Assembly: GCF_030815415.1 (NCBI RefSeq)
Contig: NZ_JAUSWW010000001.1
Span: 1,550,001 to 1,614,000 of the forward strand
Direction: 5' to 3'
Length of the DNA stretch: 64,000 nucleotides
Source of the DNA: Streptomyces canus
GTDB lineage: Bacteria; Actinomycetota; Actinomycetes; Streptomycetales; Streptomycetaceae
Positions 33,341-41,943 of this stretch are shown here, piece by piece (within the stretch, counting starts at the first letter, position 1; every line of letters begins with the position of its first letter). The notes beneath the pieces are model-generated. The model had not been told where the DNA came from. It saw nothing but the letters and a program-made list of their open reading frames with translations, and did not search any database. Made by a program: the position numbers and the translations under genes.

Positions 33341-34144
33341 TTAGTCAAGGGGGTGCAGGGCAGCGGGCCGGGGCATCGCGAGCAGCTCGGGCCGCTTGGC
33401 CCGCCGGCCGTCGCCGGACGACCGTCCCCGGACCCGCCGTACGAGCCAGGGACCGAGGAAGGAGCCGGCCCAGCGCAACTCGCCGCCGACCGCCCGCAGA
33501 CCGGAGACCGGGCGTGGATCGACGGGCAGCGGGCGGGTCCAGCCGTCGTCGCTGCCCGGCAGGCCGAGGGCGTCGGCCACGGCGGCGGCGATCCGGGCGT
33601 GGCCGAGCGGGCCGGCGTGCAGCCGGTCGGGGCTCCACAGGCGCCTGTCGGTCACGACCGGGTGGTGGGACGTCTCGGCGACCACGACTCCGTGCCGGGC
33701 GGCGGCCTGTCGGATGCGGTCGTTGAGGGCGATGACCCGGGGGCCGATCGGGCGGGCCAGCGGGGTGATCCGGGCGACGTCCGGGAAGGTCACCGTCGCC
33801 ACGCGGGCGCCCTGCGCGGTGAGTGCGGCGAACATCGCCTCCAGGTGCCCGGCCACCTCGTCGGCGTCGAACCGGGGCCGCAGCAGGTCGTTGACCCCGG
33901 CGACGACCGTGGCGAGGCCGGGCTCCAACGCGAGGGCGGGCGCGAGCTGTTCGTCCCGCACCTGCCCGGCGAGCCGGCCGCGTACGGCGAGGTTGGCGTA
34001 GAGGAGCTCCGGTGTGTCCCGGGCGAGGTGCTCGGCGAGCCGGTCGGCCCAACCGCGCAGTCCCCGTACGTCGTCACCGTCGCCGCACCCTTCGGTCTGG
34101 CTGTCACCGAGGGCGACGTACCGCAAAGGTCCGTTATCCGTCAT
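33341..34144 (-). CDS. SGNH/GDSL-family hydrolase
   Basis: A 267-residue SGNH hydrolase. Block I is RYVALGDSQTEGCGDG with the serine nucleophile; block III GVNDLLR provides the asparagine; block V appears as WSPDRLHAGPLGHARIA with the Asp-x-x-His dyad. There is no signal peptide, so it is probably cytoplasmic. The ATG at 34144 gives MTDNGPLRYVALGDS. The C-terminal 50 residues are basic and not part of the fold. It is followed by the PadR gene 17 bases later. The ester substrate is unknown. Confidence 0.88.
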   Translation of the reverse strand: MTDNGPLRYVALGDSQTEGCGDGDDVRGLRGWADRLAEHLARDTPELLYANLAVRGRLAGQVRDEQLAPALALEPGLATVVAGVNDLLRPRFDADEVAGHLEAMFAALTAQGARVATVTFPDVARITPLARPIGPRVIALNDRIRQAAARHGVVVAETSHHPVVTDRRLWSPDRLHAGPLGHARIAAAVADALGLPGSDDGWTRPLPVDPRPVSGLRAVGGELRWAGSFLGPWLVRRVRGRSSGDGRRAKRPELLAMPRPAALHPLD

Positions 34145-34312
34145 GGCCGATCGCCTCATTTAGACAAATAGACACCTACTAACATTGTTGACTATAGCCG
34201 AACGGCCGTCGCACCCCAAAGGCCGAGAGCGACCCCAAAACCGCTTGCCCGTTGGCGAGGGTGATGGATGCAATGTCCGGCATGATCACCTCGGTGCACC
34301 CATCCCGGCGGG

Positions 34313-35386
34313 ACGAATCGCCCCGTCCGGATCGGCGTTCTCGTTCCGCTCACCCGCCCCGGCTGGGTCGAGGCGGGCCGGCATGTGCTCGCGGGCCTCG
34401 AAATGGCCGCTCGCGACGTCAACGACACCGGCGGGATCGACGGACATCCCCTGGAACTGGTGGTCCGGGACACCGCGGCCGATCCGGAGAAGGCCGCCGC
34501 GGCCGTGGACGAGTTGGCCGGCCTGGGTGTGGCCGCCCTGGCCGGGGAGTATCACAGCGTCGTCGCGCGAGCCGCCGCCGGTCGTGCCGATGCCCTCGGG
34601 GTGCCGTTCCTGTGCTCGTCCGCGGTGCTCGACGCGCTCACGGAACAGCCCACGGACTGGGTCGCGCGCCTCTCCCCGCCGCAGTCCCGCGGCTGGCGGA
34701 TCTACGCGGACTTCCTCCTCGGCGCGGGCCACAGCCGTATCGCCGTGGCGACGCAGCCGAGTGTCTACTGGGCAGCCGGGACCCGCATCCTGCGGGACCA
34801 CCTCGCCGAGCGCGGCGGCACCGTCGTCGAACTCGACCTGAGCGCGCTCGCCCCCGCCGCGGTGTGCGACGCGCTCGTCGAGCAGCGCGCCACAGCCCTC
34901 CTTCTTCTGGTCGGACACCCGGAGCCGGCCGTCCCGATCGTCGAGTCCGTCCGCCACGACGGGCGCCTCGCCGAGGTCCTGATCGGTGCGCCGGCCGGAC
35001 AGCCGGAGCTCGCCGAATGGGCCACGCTGCTGGGTGATCACGGTGCCGGGGTGCCGTTCCTGCGCTATCTGCCCGAGCACCTCACCCCGCTCGGCACACG
35101 GGTCGAGGCGGCCCTTCGTGAGCAGCTCGGTGACGCGCCCTCCTTCGTCGCCTTCGAGGGCTACGACACTGTCGCCGTCCTCGCCGATCTGCTGCGTACT
35201 CATGGCACGGACCGGGCGGGCATCGCCGGATCCTGGCCGCGCGTCGCGGTCGAGGGCACGCGCGGGCGAATCGGGTTCTCCCGCACGCCGGGCATCAGTG
35301 TGTGGCAGTGGGCCTCGTCGCCGGTCCAGGTCGTCGATCGCGATCCGGCGGAACCCGGCCGCTTCCGGATCCTTCACACGGGCTGA
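34313..35386 (+). CDS. Amino-acid-type (periplasmic-binding) receptor family protein, start codon abnormal
   Basis: The fold is that of branched-chain amino-acid/urea binding proteins: RPVRIGVLVPLTRPGW, EAGRHVLAGLEMAARDVNDTGGIDG, LELVVRDTAADPEKAAAAVDEL and LAGEYHSVVARAAAGRADAL. The homology begins at about 34319, but no ATG, GTG or TTG occurs in frame between the stop at 34283 and a GTG at 34385. Family members begin MxRPVRIGVLVP; here the equivalent codon at 34313-34315 is ACG. Translation from ACG would give 357 residues; from GTG 34385 it would lose the first beta strand (333 residues). It lacks a lipoprotein signal, so it may be a cytoplasmic sensor rather than a transporter part. Confidence 0.65.
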   Translation, partial: TNRPVRIGVLVPLTRPGWVEAGRHVLAGLEMAARDVNDTGGIDGHPLELVVRDTAADPEKAAAAVDELAGLGVAALAGEYHSVVARAAAGRADALGVPFLCSSAVLDALTEQPTDWVARLSPPQSRGWRIYADFLLGAGHSRIAVATQPSVYWAAGTRILRDHLAERGGTVVELDLSALAPAAVCDALVEQRATALLLLVGHPEPAVPIVESVRHDGRLAEVLIGAPAGQPELAEWATLLGDHGAGVPFLRYLPEHLTPLGTRVEAALREQLGDAPSFVAFEGYDTVAVLADLLRTHGTDRAGIAGSWPRVAVEGTRGRIGFSRTPGISVWQWASSPVQVVDRDPAEPGRFRILHTG

Positions 35387-35422
35387 GACACCGACGCCAA
35401 GGCCACGCGGACCGGGAGAGCA

Positions 35423-35451
35423 GGGCGGCGCCCCGTCGAGGGGCGCCGCCC
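35423..35451. terminator. Bidirectional hairpin terminator
   Basis: GGGCGGCGCCCC and its exact complement flank a five-base loop between convergent genes. Confidence 0.88.
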
Positions 35452-35460
35452 TCGTCCTGC

Positions 35461-36636
35461 CTAGGCGGCATGCTCGTGCTCCACGACCGCCGGCCGTCCC
35501 GCGAGCAGCAGTCCGCCCGCGACCAGCCCCGAGGCGAGCCCCAGGACGCCGACCGCGGTGGCCAGGCTCCCCACCACGGACTCCAGCCCGATCAGGATCA
35601 GCGGGCAGACGAACGCGCCGAAGAAGAACGCCGCCGTCCACAGTCCGGTGCCGCGCCCGCGGTCGGCGTACTCCAGCCCGGACATCGCGACGGTGAGCAG
35701 GGACGGCAACAGGACGCCCGTACCGAGGCAGTTGAGCACCGCGCCCGCGATCAGGAGCACGGGGCCGCTCGCCAGCGCCATCACCACGAACCCGGTGCCG
35801 CACAGCGCGAACACGACGGGCAGCCGGCTCGCGGGGGTGCCCGGCAGCTTGGTGAACGCGATCGATCCGGCCACCGTGGCGGCACTGGCGAGGGCGGTGG
35901 CCAGGCCGATGACGCCGGTGGAGGTGATGCCCAGGTCGTCGAGCAGATAGGCCGTTTCGACGGGCACGGTGTAGAACACCATCGCACCGAACACGGTCAG
36001 CGCGCAGATGCCGGCCAGCCGTCGTACGGGGAACGGGCGTGAGCCGGTGGTGAGTTCTTCGGAGGCGGCGTCCTGGCGGAGCCTGGGCAGGGCGGTCGCC
36101 ATGAGGGGGGCCAGCAGCAGGCCGACCGCGTAGATCCAGAAGGGTGCGCGCCAGCCCGCCGAGCCGGCCGCGCCGCCGATCACGAAGAACGCGGTGGCGG
36201 AGGCGGAGGCGCACATGGTCTGCAGGGCGAGATAGCGGTCCCGGACCCGGCCCGTGTAGTAGTCGCCGATCAGTGTGGTGCAGCAGGTCATGATCGCGGC
36301 CTCGGTGATGCCGACCAGGACCCGGGAGGCGACGATCGCGCCGAGCGAGTCGAGCCAGAGCGGGGCGGTGCCGAAGAGCGCGTACAGCACGGTCGCCACG
36401 ACCAGAAGGCGTCGGCGGCCCAGCCGGTCGACGATGACGCCCGCGAAGGGTGCCAGCAGAGCGAGCGCCAGCGCCGGGACGGTCAGGACCACGGGGACGA
36501 GCGTCTTGGCACCGGGCACCGAGTCGAAGTGGTCCTGCATCTTCGGCAGCACGGGGGCGATCAGGACCGCGCCGAGGACGGGCAGACAGCTGCCGGCCAT
36601 CAGGAGAGGGGTGCGCAGGGGGACGGATCCGGGCAT
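35461..36636 (-). CDS. MFS transporter
   Basis: A 391-residue major facilitator with 12 predicted helices. The loop-2 motif appears as GVIVDRLGRRRLLVVATVLYALFG (GxxxDRxGRRxxL) after the second helix, and a repeat half begins near PVRRLAGICALTVFGAMVFYTVPVETAYLLDDLGI. The loop-2 motif is typical of drug:proton antiporters and aromatic-acid transporters. It lies just upstream of a LysR regulator and the aromatic operon, so uptake or efflux of the pathway substrate is plausible. Confidence 0.88.
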   Translation of the reverse strand: MPGSVPLRTPLLMAGSCLPVLGAVLIAPVLPKMQDHFDSVPGAKTLVPVVLTVPALALALLAPFAGVIVDRLGRRRLLVVATVLYALFGTAPLWLDSLGAIVASRVLVGITEAAIMTCCTTLIGDYYTGRVRDRYLALQTMCASASATAFFVIGGAAGSAGWRAPFWIYAVGLLLAPLMATALPRLRQDAASEELTTGSRPFPVRRLAGICALTVFGAMVFYTVPVETAYLLDDLGITSTGVIGLATALASAATVAGSIAFTKLPGTPASRLPVVFALCGTGFVVMALASGPVLLIAGAVLNCLGTGVLLPSLLTVAMSGLEYADRGRGTGLWTAAFFFGAFVCPLILIGLESVVGSLATAVGVLGLASGLVAGGLLLAGRPAVVEHEHAA

Positions 36637-36783
36637 GGCGGGGCTCCACGTCAGGGGCAGGAGGTGCGGCGACCGCGCACCGGAGGGACTGCGCCCGAGC
36701 GGCGGGCGTCAGGAACTGCCCCGACTATGAACCGGCGTGCCCGCCACGCCTACCCCTCAGCCGATCGATCTCCCGGATCGGGA

Positions 36784-37734
36784 TCATCCGTCGGCTGGAT
36801 GCCCTGCCCCCTGGGTCGCCCGGACGTCGTGCCCCGTCACCGAGGCCCCGACCCGTGCCGCCGTCTCGCGCAGCCACATGTGCGCGGCATCGTGGGTGTG
36901 CACCGGATGCCACCACAGGGCTTCCTGGAGCGGCACGGACTCGTAGGGCGCCTCCATGATCCGCACGGGGGCCACGCCGCGCAGCCGCTCGGCGAGGAGC
37001 GCCTGGACCAGGGCGATGCGACGGGTCCCGGCGACCAGGAACGGCAGCACCGTGAAGCTGTCGACGGACACCTCGGCCTTGGGTTCGATGCCGAGCATGC
37101 CGAGCTGGCGGACCGCCGGGGCGTCGTAGGTGCGCTGGTACGTCACCCAGGGCAGCCGCGCCACATCGTCCCGGGTGAGCCGCTCGCCCACGTCCGGATT
37201 GTCGTCGGCGACCAGGAAGACCCACTGGTCCCGGTAGAGCTCGGTGGCGGGGAAGCCGCTGATGATGCCGTGCGGCATGAGGAGCCCGTCGGTCGTGCTC
37301 AGCAGGGTAGCGGTCTGCTCGACGATGCCGGGCGGGGTCTGGACGAAGCGCAGCCGGATGCCGGGCGCCTCCCGGTGGACCGTGCGGGCGAGTTCGGCGC
37401 CGAAGACGGCGACCGCGTAGTCGGAGGACACGATCGTGAACTCCCGCTCCTCGACCGCCGGATCGAAGTCGGCCTGGCTGGTGAAGAGGCGTTCCAGCAG
37501 ATCGCAGGCGGTGGAGGTGCGGTCGAGGAGGACCTGGCCGAGCGCGGTCAGCTCGTAGTGCCCGCCGACGCGGGAGAGCAGGTCGTCGTCGAAGTGGCGG
37601 CGCAGCCGGGCCAGGGCCGCGCTCATCGCGGGCTGGCTCAGACCGACCCGGCGCCCGGCGCGGGTGACGTTGCGTTCCTCCAGGAGGGCGCGCAGGGCGA
37701 CCACGAGGTTGAGGTCGAGGCTGGCCAGGTTCAC
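36784..37734 (-). CDS. LysR-family regulator of the divergent catabolic operon
   Basis: A 316-residue LysR regulator similar to the NodD/LinR group. It begins NLASLDLNLVVALRALLEERNVTRAGRRVGLSQPAMSAALARLRRHFDDDLL and has an effector domain including FTIVSSDYAVAVFGAELA and LPFLVAGTRRIALVQALLAERL. The GTG at 37734 is preceded by GGAG seven bases away and gives the typical start; an earlier frame opening has no homology. A 19-bp palindrome lies 27 bases upstream of its start, in the 107-bp divergent region. It probably activates the operon in response to an aromatic inducer. Confidence 0.88.
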   Translation of the reverse strand: MNLASLDLNLVVALRALLEERNVTRAGRRVGLSQPAMSAALARLRRHFDDDLLSRVGGHYELTALGQVLLDRTSTACDLLERLFTSQADFDPAVEEREFTIVSSDYAVAVFGAELARTVHREAPGIRLRFVQTPPGIVEQTATLLSTTDGLLMPHGIISGFPATELYRDQWVFLVADDNPDVGERLTRDDVARLPWVTYQRTYDAPAVRQLGMLGIEPKAEVSVDSFTVLPFLVAGTRRIALVQALLAERLRGVAPVRIMEAPYESVPLQEALWWHPVHTHDAAHMWLRETAARVGASVTGHDVRATQGAGHPADG

Positions 37735-37760
37735 GGCGCGCTCCACAAGGCATAGACGGC

Positions 37761-37779
37761 GTGGATGATCTGCATCCAC
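37761..37779. promoter_or_regulatory. Palindrome between LysR and the catabolic operon
   Basis: GTGGATG-ATCTG-CATCCAC is a perfect 7-5-7 inverted repeat in the divergent intergenic region, a good candidate LysR recognition site. Confidence 0.65.
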
Positions 37780-37841
37780 AGAATCGATTTCCCAGATTAC
37801 GAGATGCGGGGCCAGATTAGTCACACCGCAATCAGGAGGAC

Positions 37842-38831
37842 ATGCCCGTGAAACCCGCAGCTTTCTCCGGACCGTTCGCCCTCGGTACCTTCTCCGCCCC
37901 CGGCGAGGCTCCCTTCCCCGGCCTGGTGGTCCCCGACGGGCACGTGCTGGATCTCCGTACGGCCCTCGGCGAACCCGCTCTGACGGCCCGCGCGGTCTTC
38001 GAACGCTGGGCCGAGCTGCTCCCGCGTCTGCACGAGCTGGCGGCGGACGCGCAGGCGGACCGGCAGCCGCTCGACGCCCTGCACGTCCACGCTCCCGTCG
38101 AGCCCCGCCAGGTCTTCCAGTCCGGCGCCAACTACCGGCAGCACGTGATCGACCTGGAGCTCGCCCACCGCTCCCCCGACGACCCGCGCACGGTCGAGGA
38201 GGCGCGGGCCGAGACCGCCGAGATCATGGACCGCCGGGCCGCCGAGGACCTGCCGTACGTGTTCATCGGACTGCCGAGCGCGATCACCGGCCCGTACGAC
38301 GACGTCGTCCTTCCGTCCTGGGCCGAACAGCCGGACTGGGAGCTGGAGTTGGCGGCCGTGATCTCCCGGCCCGCCTACCGGGTGTCCGTCGAGGAGGCCC
38401 TGGAGTACGTCGCCGGGTACACCATCGCCAACGACCTCACCGACCGCGCCACCGTCTTCCGCCGGGACATGAAGGCCATCGGCACGGACTGGCTGCGCAG
38501 CAAGAACGCGCCCGGCTTCACCCCGCTCGGCCCGTGGATCGTGCCCGCCGCGTCGATCGCCGACCCCGGTGACCTGCGGGTCACGCTCAGGCTGAACGGC
38601 GAGACGATGCAGGACGAGTCGACCAAGGACATGCTCTTCGGCGTCGCGCGGATCGTGTCGTACGCCTCTCAGACCGCCCGACTCCTGCCCGGGGACCTGG
38701 TGTTGACGGGCTCCCCGGCCGGAAACGGCATGCACTGGGGCCGGTTGCTGCGGGACGGTGATGTGATGGACGGGTCGATCACGGGCCTTGGTGCCCAGCG
38801 CACGCGCTGTACCGCGGAGGTGTCCCGGTGA
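37842..38831 (+). CDS. Fumarylacetoacetate hydrolase family protein (first of operon)
   Basis: A 329-residue FAH-fold protein. Conserved segments are VFQSGANYRQHV, DWELELAAVISRPAYRVSVEEALEYVAGYTIANDLTDR, with the ExE/D metal ligands, and a C-terminal DLVLTGSPAGNGMHWGR. The family hydrates or hydrolyses ring-cleavage products such as 2-hydroxymuconate derivatives and acylpyruvates using Mg2+. AGGAGG precedes ATG 37842. The next gene starts with a GTG that overlaps its stop. A second, distinct FAH gene is later in the same operon, so the two may act on successive intermediates. Confidence 0.9.
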   Translation: MPVKPAAFSGPFALGTFSAPGEAPFPGLVVPDGHVLDLRTALGEPALTARAVFERWAELLPRLHELAADAQADRQPLDALHVHAPVEPRQVFQSGANYRQHVIDLELAHRSPDDPRTVEEARAETAEIMDRRAAEDLPYVFIGLPSAITGPYDDVVLPSWAEQPDWELELAAVISRPAYRVSVEEALEYVAGYTIANDLTDRATVFRRDMKAIGTDWLRSKNAPGFTPLGPWIVPAASIADPGDLRVTLRLNGETMQDESTKDMLFGVARIVSYASQTARLLPGDLVLTGSPAGNGMHWGRLLRDGDVMDGSITGLGAQRTRCTAEVSR

Positions 38832-39790
38832 CGCTCGACCGGGCCGACCCCGAGGGCGCCATCGCCGAGGCCGCCAAGGCGTACTCCAACTGGGGGCGTT
38901 GGGGCGAGGACGACGTGCTCGGCACCCTCAACTTCCTCGACGAGGCCAAGCGGCGCGAGGGTGCCGCGCTCGTCCGGCGGGGCGTGAGCTTCTCCCTCTC
39001 GCAGTCCTTCGACATGAACGGTCCGCAGAAGGGGTGGCGGCGGCGCACCAACCCGGTGCACACCATGCTCGACACCGGTACCGACGCGGCCCTCGGCAAC
39101 CAGGGCTTCCCGCACGGCATCGGCGGCGCCGACGACGTGATCGCGATGCCGTTGCAGTGCTCGACGCAGTGGGACGGGCTCGGGCACATCTTCGACCACG
39201 GCAACGCCTGGAACGGACGGCGGGCCGAGAAGGTCGTCACCTCCGACGGTGACCTCGTCACCGGCATCGAGCACATGGCACCGCATGTCGCCGGTCGGGG
39301 CGTACTCCTCGACGTCGGCCACGTCATCGGCACAGACGGCGAGTTGCCCGACGGTTTCGCCATCACCGAGGAGCACCTGACCGCGACCGCCGAGGCCCAC
39401 GGCGTGCGGGTCGGCCGCGGTGACATCGTCGTCGTACGGACCGGACGCCTCGCCCGGGCCCGCCGCGAGGGATGGGGCGACTACGCGGGCGGTGGCTCCG
39501 CCGGGCTGTCGTTCACCACGGCGAGCTGGCTGCACCGCACCGAGATCGCCGCGATCGCCACCGACACCTGGGGCTTCGAGGTACGGCCCAACGAGTTCGA
39601 GCACGCCTTCCAGCCTCTGCACCAGGTCGCCATCCCGCACATCGGCCTGCTGATCGGCGAGATGTGGGACCTCGACACCCTGGCCGCCGACTGCGCCGCG
39701 GACGGTGTGTTCGAGTTCTGGCTCACCGCCGCGCCCCTGCCCATCACCGGGGCCGTCGGCTCCCCGGTCAACCCGATCGCCGTCAAGTAA
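38828..39790 (+). CDS. Cyclase-family (kynurenine-formamidase-like) metal-dependent hydrolase
   Basis: A 320-residue cyclase-superfamily protein starting with a GTG that overlaps the previous stop. Signature residues appear in QCSTQWDGLGHIFDHGNAWNG, where the Asp/His ligands H-x-D-x-H-type are expected, and in DIVVVRTGRLARARREGWG and IPHIGLLIGEMWDLDTLAADCA. The family hydrolyses formamides, lactones or amides (kynurenine formamidase, isatin hydrolase) with a divalent metal. In this operon it could open a cyclic intermediate or deformylate an aromatic amide. I cannot fix the substrate. Confidence 0.88.
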   Translation: MTLDRADPEGAIAEAAKAYSNWGRWGEDDVLGTLNFLDEAKRREGAALVRRGVSFSLSQSFDMNGPQKGWRRRTNPVHTMLDTGTDAALGNQGFPHGIGGADDVIAMPLQCSTQWDGLGHIFDHGNAWNGRRAEKVVTSDGDLVTGIEHMAPHVAGRGVLLDVGHVIGTDGELPDGFAITEEHLTATAEAHGVRVGRGDIVVVRTGRLARARREGWGDYAGGGSAGLSFTTASWLHRTEIAAIATDTWGFEVRPNEFEHAFQPLHQVAIPHIGLLIGEMWDLDTLAADCAADGVFEFWLTAAPLPITGAVGSPVNPIAVK

Positions 39791-39813
39791 CCCGCGGAAC
39801 AAGGGAGTTCCCC

Positions 39814-40944
39814 ATGAGCACATCCCGCAGAGTCCTCGTCATAGGCGGCGGCGCCTCCGGCAACGCGGTGACGATCCTGCTGCGCCGCGCCGGCGTCACG
39901 GTGGACCTGATCGAGGCCAGGCCGGACTGGAACGCCACCAACGGCTCCGGCATCACCCTCCAGGGCAACGCCCTGCGCGTGCTGCGCGAACTCGGCGTGT
40001 GGGAAGAGGTGTCGGCCTGCGGGTACGCCTTCGGCTCGCTCGGTGTGACCATCCCCGACGGCACCGTGATCCACGAGATCGAGGACATCCGCACCGGCGG
40101 CGAGGACCTGCCCGCCACGCTCGGCATGCAGCGGCCCCGGCTCCAGCAGATCCTCATCGACGCGGTCCGCGCCTGCGGAGCCACGGTCCGGCTGGGCACC
40201 ACCGCCAAGACCCTGGAGCAGGACGCCGACGGTGTCTCGGTGCGCTTCAGCGACGACACGACCGGCCGCTACGACCTCGTGATCGCCGCCGACGGTCTGA
40301 ACTCCGCCACCCGCGCCGCGATCGGCATCGCCGACAAACCGGAGCCGACCGGCATGGCCATCTGGCGCACGCCGACCCCGCGCCCCGCGGGCGTCACCCG
40401 CACCGACCTCGCCTACGGCGGCCCGGCCTACATCGCCGGCTACTGCCCGACCAGCGAGAACACCATCTACGCGTACGTCGTCGAGGCGAACCGCGACCGC
40501 GCCTCGATCCCGCCGGAGACCTACGCGGACGAGATGCGCCGGCTCGCGCGGGCGTACGGCGGTGTCTGGCCCGAGATCGTCGAGCACATCACGGACCCGG
40601 CGAAGGTCAACTACACGTGGTTCGACAGGCTGCTGGTGGAAGGCTCCTGGCACCGCGGCCGGGTCGTCCTCGTCGGCGACGCCGCCCACTGCTGTCCGCC
40701 CACCATCGCCCAGGGCGCGGCCCAGTCCCTGGAGGACGCCTCCGTCCTCGCGGAGCTGCTCACGAGCGGGCGGGACTGGGACGAGGACCTCCTCCAGGCG
40801 TACTACGAGCGCCGCATCCCCCGGGTGCGAACCGTCGTCGAGGCGTCCGTGCAGATCGGGCAGTGGCAACTGGACGGTGTCCGCGACGCCGACGTGCCCG
40901 GGCTGATCGGCCGCACGATGAACATCCTGAAGGAACTGCCGTGA
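39814..40944 (+). CDS. FAD-dependent aromatic monooxygenase
   Basis: A 376-residue group-A flavin monooxygenase. FAD motif RVLVIGGGASGNAVTILLRRAG is at the N-terminus, the DG motif in LVIAADGLNSATR near 160, and the GD motif in VVLVGDAAHCCPPTIAQGAAQSLEDA. It should hydroxylate an aromatic ring with NAD(P)H and O2, producing a dihydroxylated substrate for the extradiol dioxygenase two genes downstream. AAGGGAG supports ATG 39814. A GTGA overlap joins it to the next gene. Confidence 0.92.
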   Translation: MSTSRRVLVIGGGASGNAVTILLRRAGVTVDLIEARPDWNATNGSGITLQGNALRVLRELGVWEEVSACGYAFGSLGVTIPDGTVIHEIEDIRTGGEDLPATLGMQRPRLQQILIDAVRACGATVRLGTTAKTLEQDADGVSVRFSDDTTGRYDLVIAADGLNSATRAAIGIADKPEPTGMAIWRTPTPRPAGVTRTDLAYGGPAYIAGYCPTSENTIYAYVVEANRDRASIPPETYADEMRRLARAYGGVWPEIVEHITDPAKVNYTWFDRLLVEGSWHRGRVVLVGDAAHCCPPTIAQGAAQSLEDASVLAELLTSGRDWDEDLLQAYYERRIPRVRTVVEASVQIGQWQLDGVRDADVPGLIGRTMNILKELP

Positions 40945-41939
40945 CCCCACCCACCGTCGACGTGCACGCCCACCTTCTGATCCCAGAGGTCGAGGAGGCC
41001 GTCGCCGCACTCTCCGGCCTGGCCGAGGCCAAGGCACTGGACGCCCGCCGCAACGGCGCCGCGTCCCTCGCGGTCAGCGGCCCGATGGTGCGCTCCATCG
41101 TCCCGAAGGCGACCGACGTCTCGCTGCGGCTGGCCGCGATGGACGCCCAGGGCGTGGACATCCAGCTGGTCAGCCCCTCCCCCTCGCACTACCACTACTG
41201 GGCGGACGAGGAGACGGCGGAGAAGGTGTACCGCCTGGCCAACGAGGCGACGGCCGCGCACTGCGCACAGGGGCCCGACCGGCTCCGCGGGCTGGGCATC
41301 GTCCCGCTGCAACATCCCGAACAGGCGGTGCGCGCCCTCTCCCACGCCCTGGACCAGGGCCTGTCGGGAGTGGAGATCTCGTCCCACGCCCCCGGCAGGG
41401 AACTGTCCGACCCTGCCTACGAACCCCTGTGGGCCCTGGCCGAGACAACCGGCGCGATCCTCTTCCTGCACCCCTTCGGCTGCACCCTCGACGAGCGCCT
41501 GGACCGGTGGTACCTGTCCAACGTCGTCGGCCAGCCCACGGAGAACGCCGTCGCGCTGTCCCACCTCATCTTCTCCGGAGTGCTGGACCGCCACCCCGGA
41601 CTGAAGATCGTCGCCGCGCACGGCGGCGGCTATCTGCCCACCCACATCGGCCGCTCCGACCACGCCTGGTCGGCCCGCTCCGACGCGAGCGCCGGCTGCG
41701 CGCACCCGCCGAGCAGCTACCTCGGGCGGATCTGGTTCGACTCCCTCGTCCACGACCCGCACGTGCTCCGGGAGTTGGTCCGGGCCGCCGGCGCCGACCG
41801 GGTGCTGCTCGGCTCCGACTTCCCCTTCGACATGGGCACCGAGGACCCCGTCGGCGCCCTGCGCGCGGCCCGGCTCTCCTACCCCGACTTCCACGCCGTA
41901 CGGGGCGGCAACGCCGTCGCCCTCCTCCGGAAGGACTGA
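40941..41939 (+). CDS. ACMSD-like amidohydrolase-family decarboxylase
   Basis: A 332-residue metal-dependent amidohydrolase-fold protein. It begins TPPTVDVHAHLLIP, with the HxH metal ligands, and has DIQLVSPSPSHYHYWAD, FLHPFGCTL, IVAAHGGGYLPTHIGRSD with the third histidine, and VLLGSDFPFDMG with the aspartate. This pattern is typical of the 2-amino-3-carboxymuconate-semialdehyde decarboxylase/gamma-resorcylate decarboxylase group. It probably removes CO2 from a ring or a ring-cleavage product. The GTG start overlaps the monooxygenase stop. Confidence 0.9.
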   Translation: MTPPTVDVHAHLLIPEVEEAVAALSGLAEAKALDARRNGAASLAVSGPMVRSIVPKATDVSLRLAAMDAQGVDIQLVSPSPSHYHYWADEETAEKVYRLANEATAAHCAQGPDRLRGLGIVPLQHPEQAVRALSHALDQGLSGVEISSHAPGRELSDPAYEPLWALAETTGAILFLHPFGCTLDERLDRWYLSNVVGQPTENAVALSHLIFSGVLDRHPGLKIVAAHGGGYLPTHIGRSDHAWSARSDASAGCAHPPSSYLGRIWFDSLVHDPHVLRELVRAAGADRVLLGSDFPFDMGTEDPVGALRAARLSYPDFHAVRGGNAVALLRKD

Positions 41940-41943
41940 CCTC

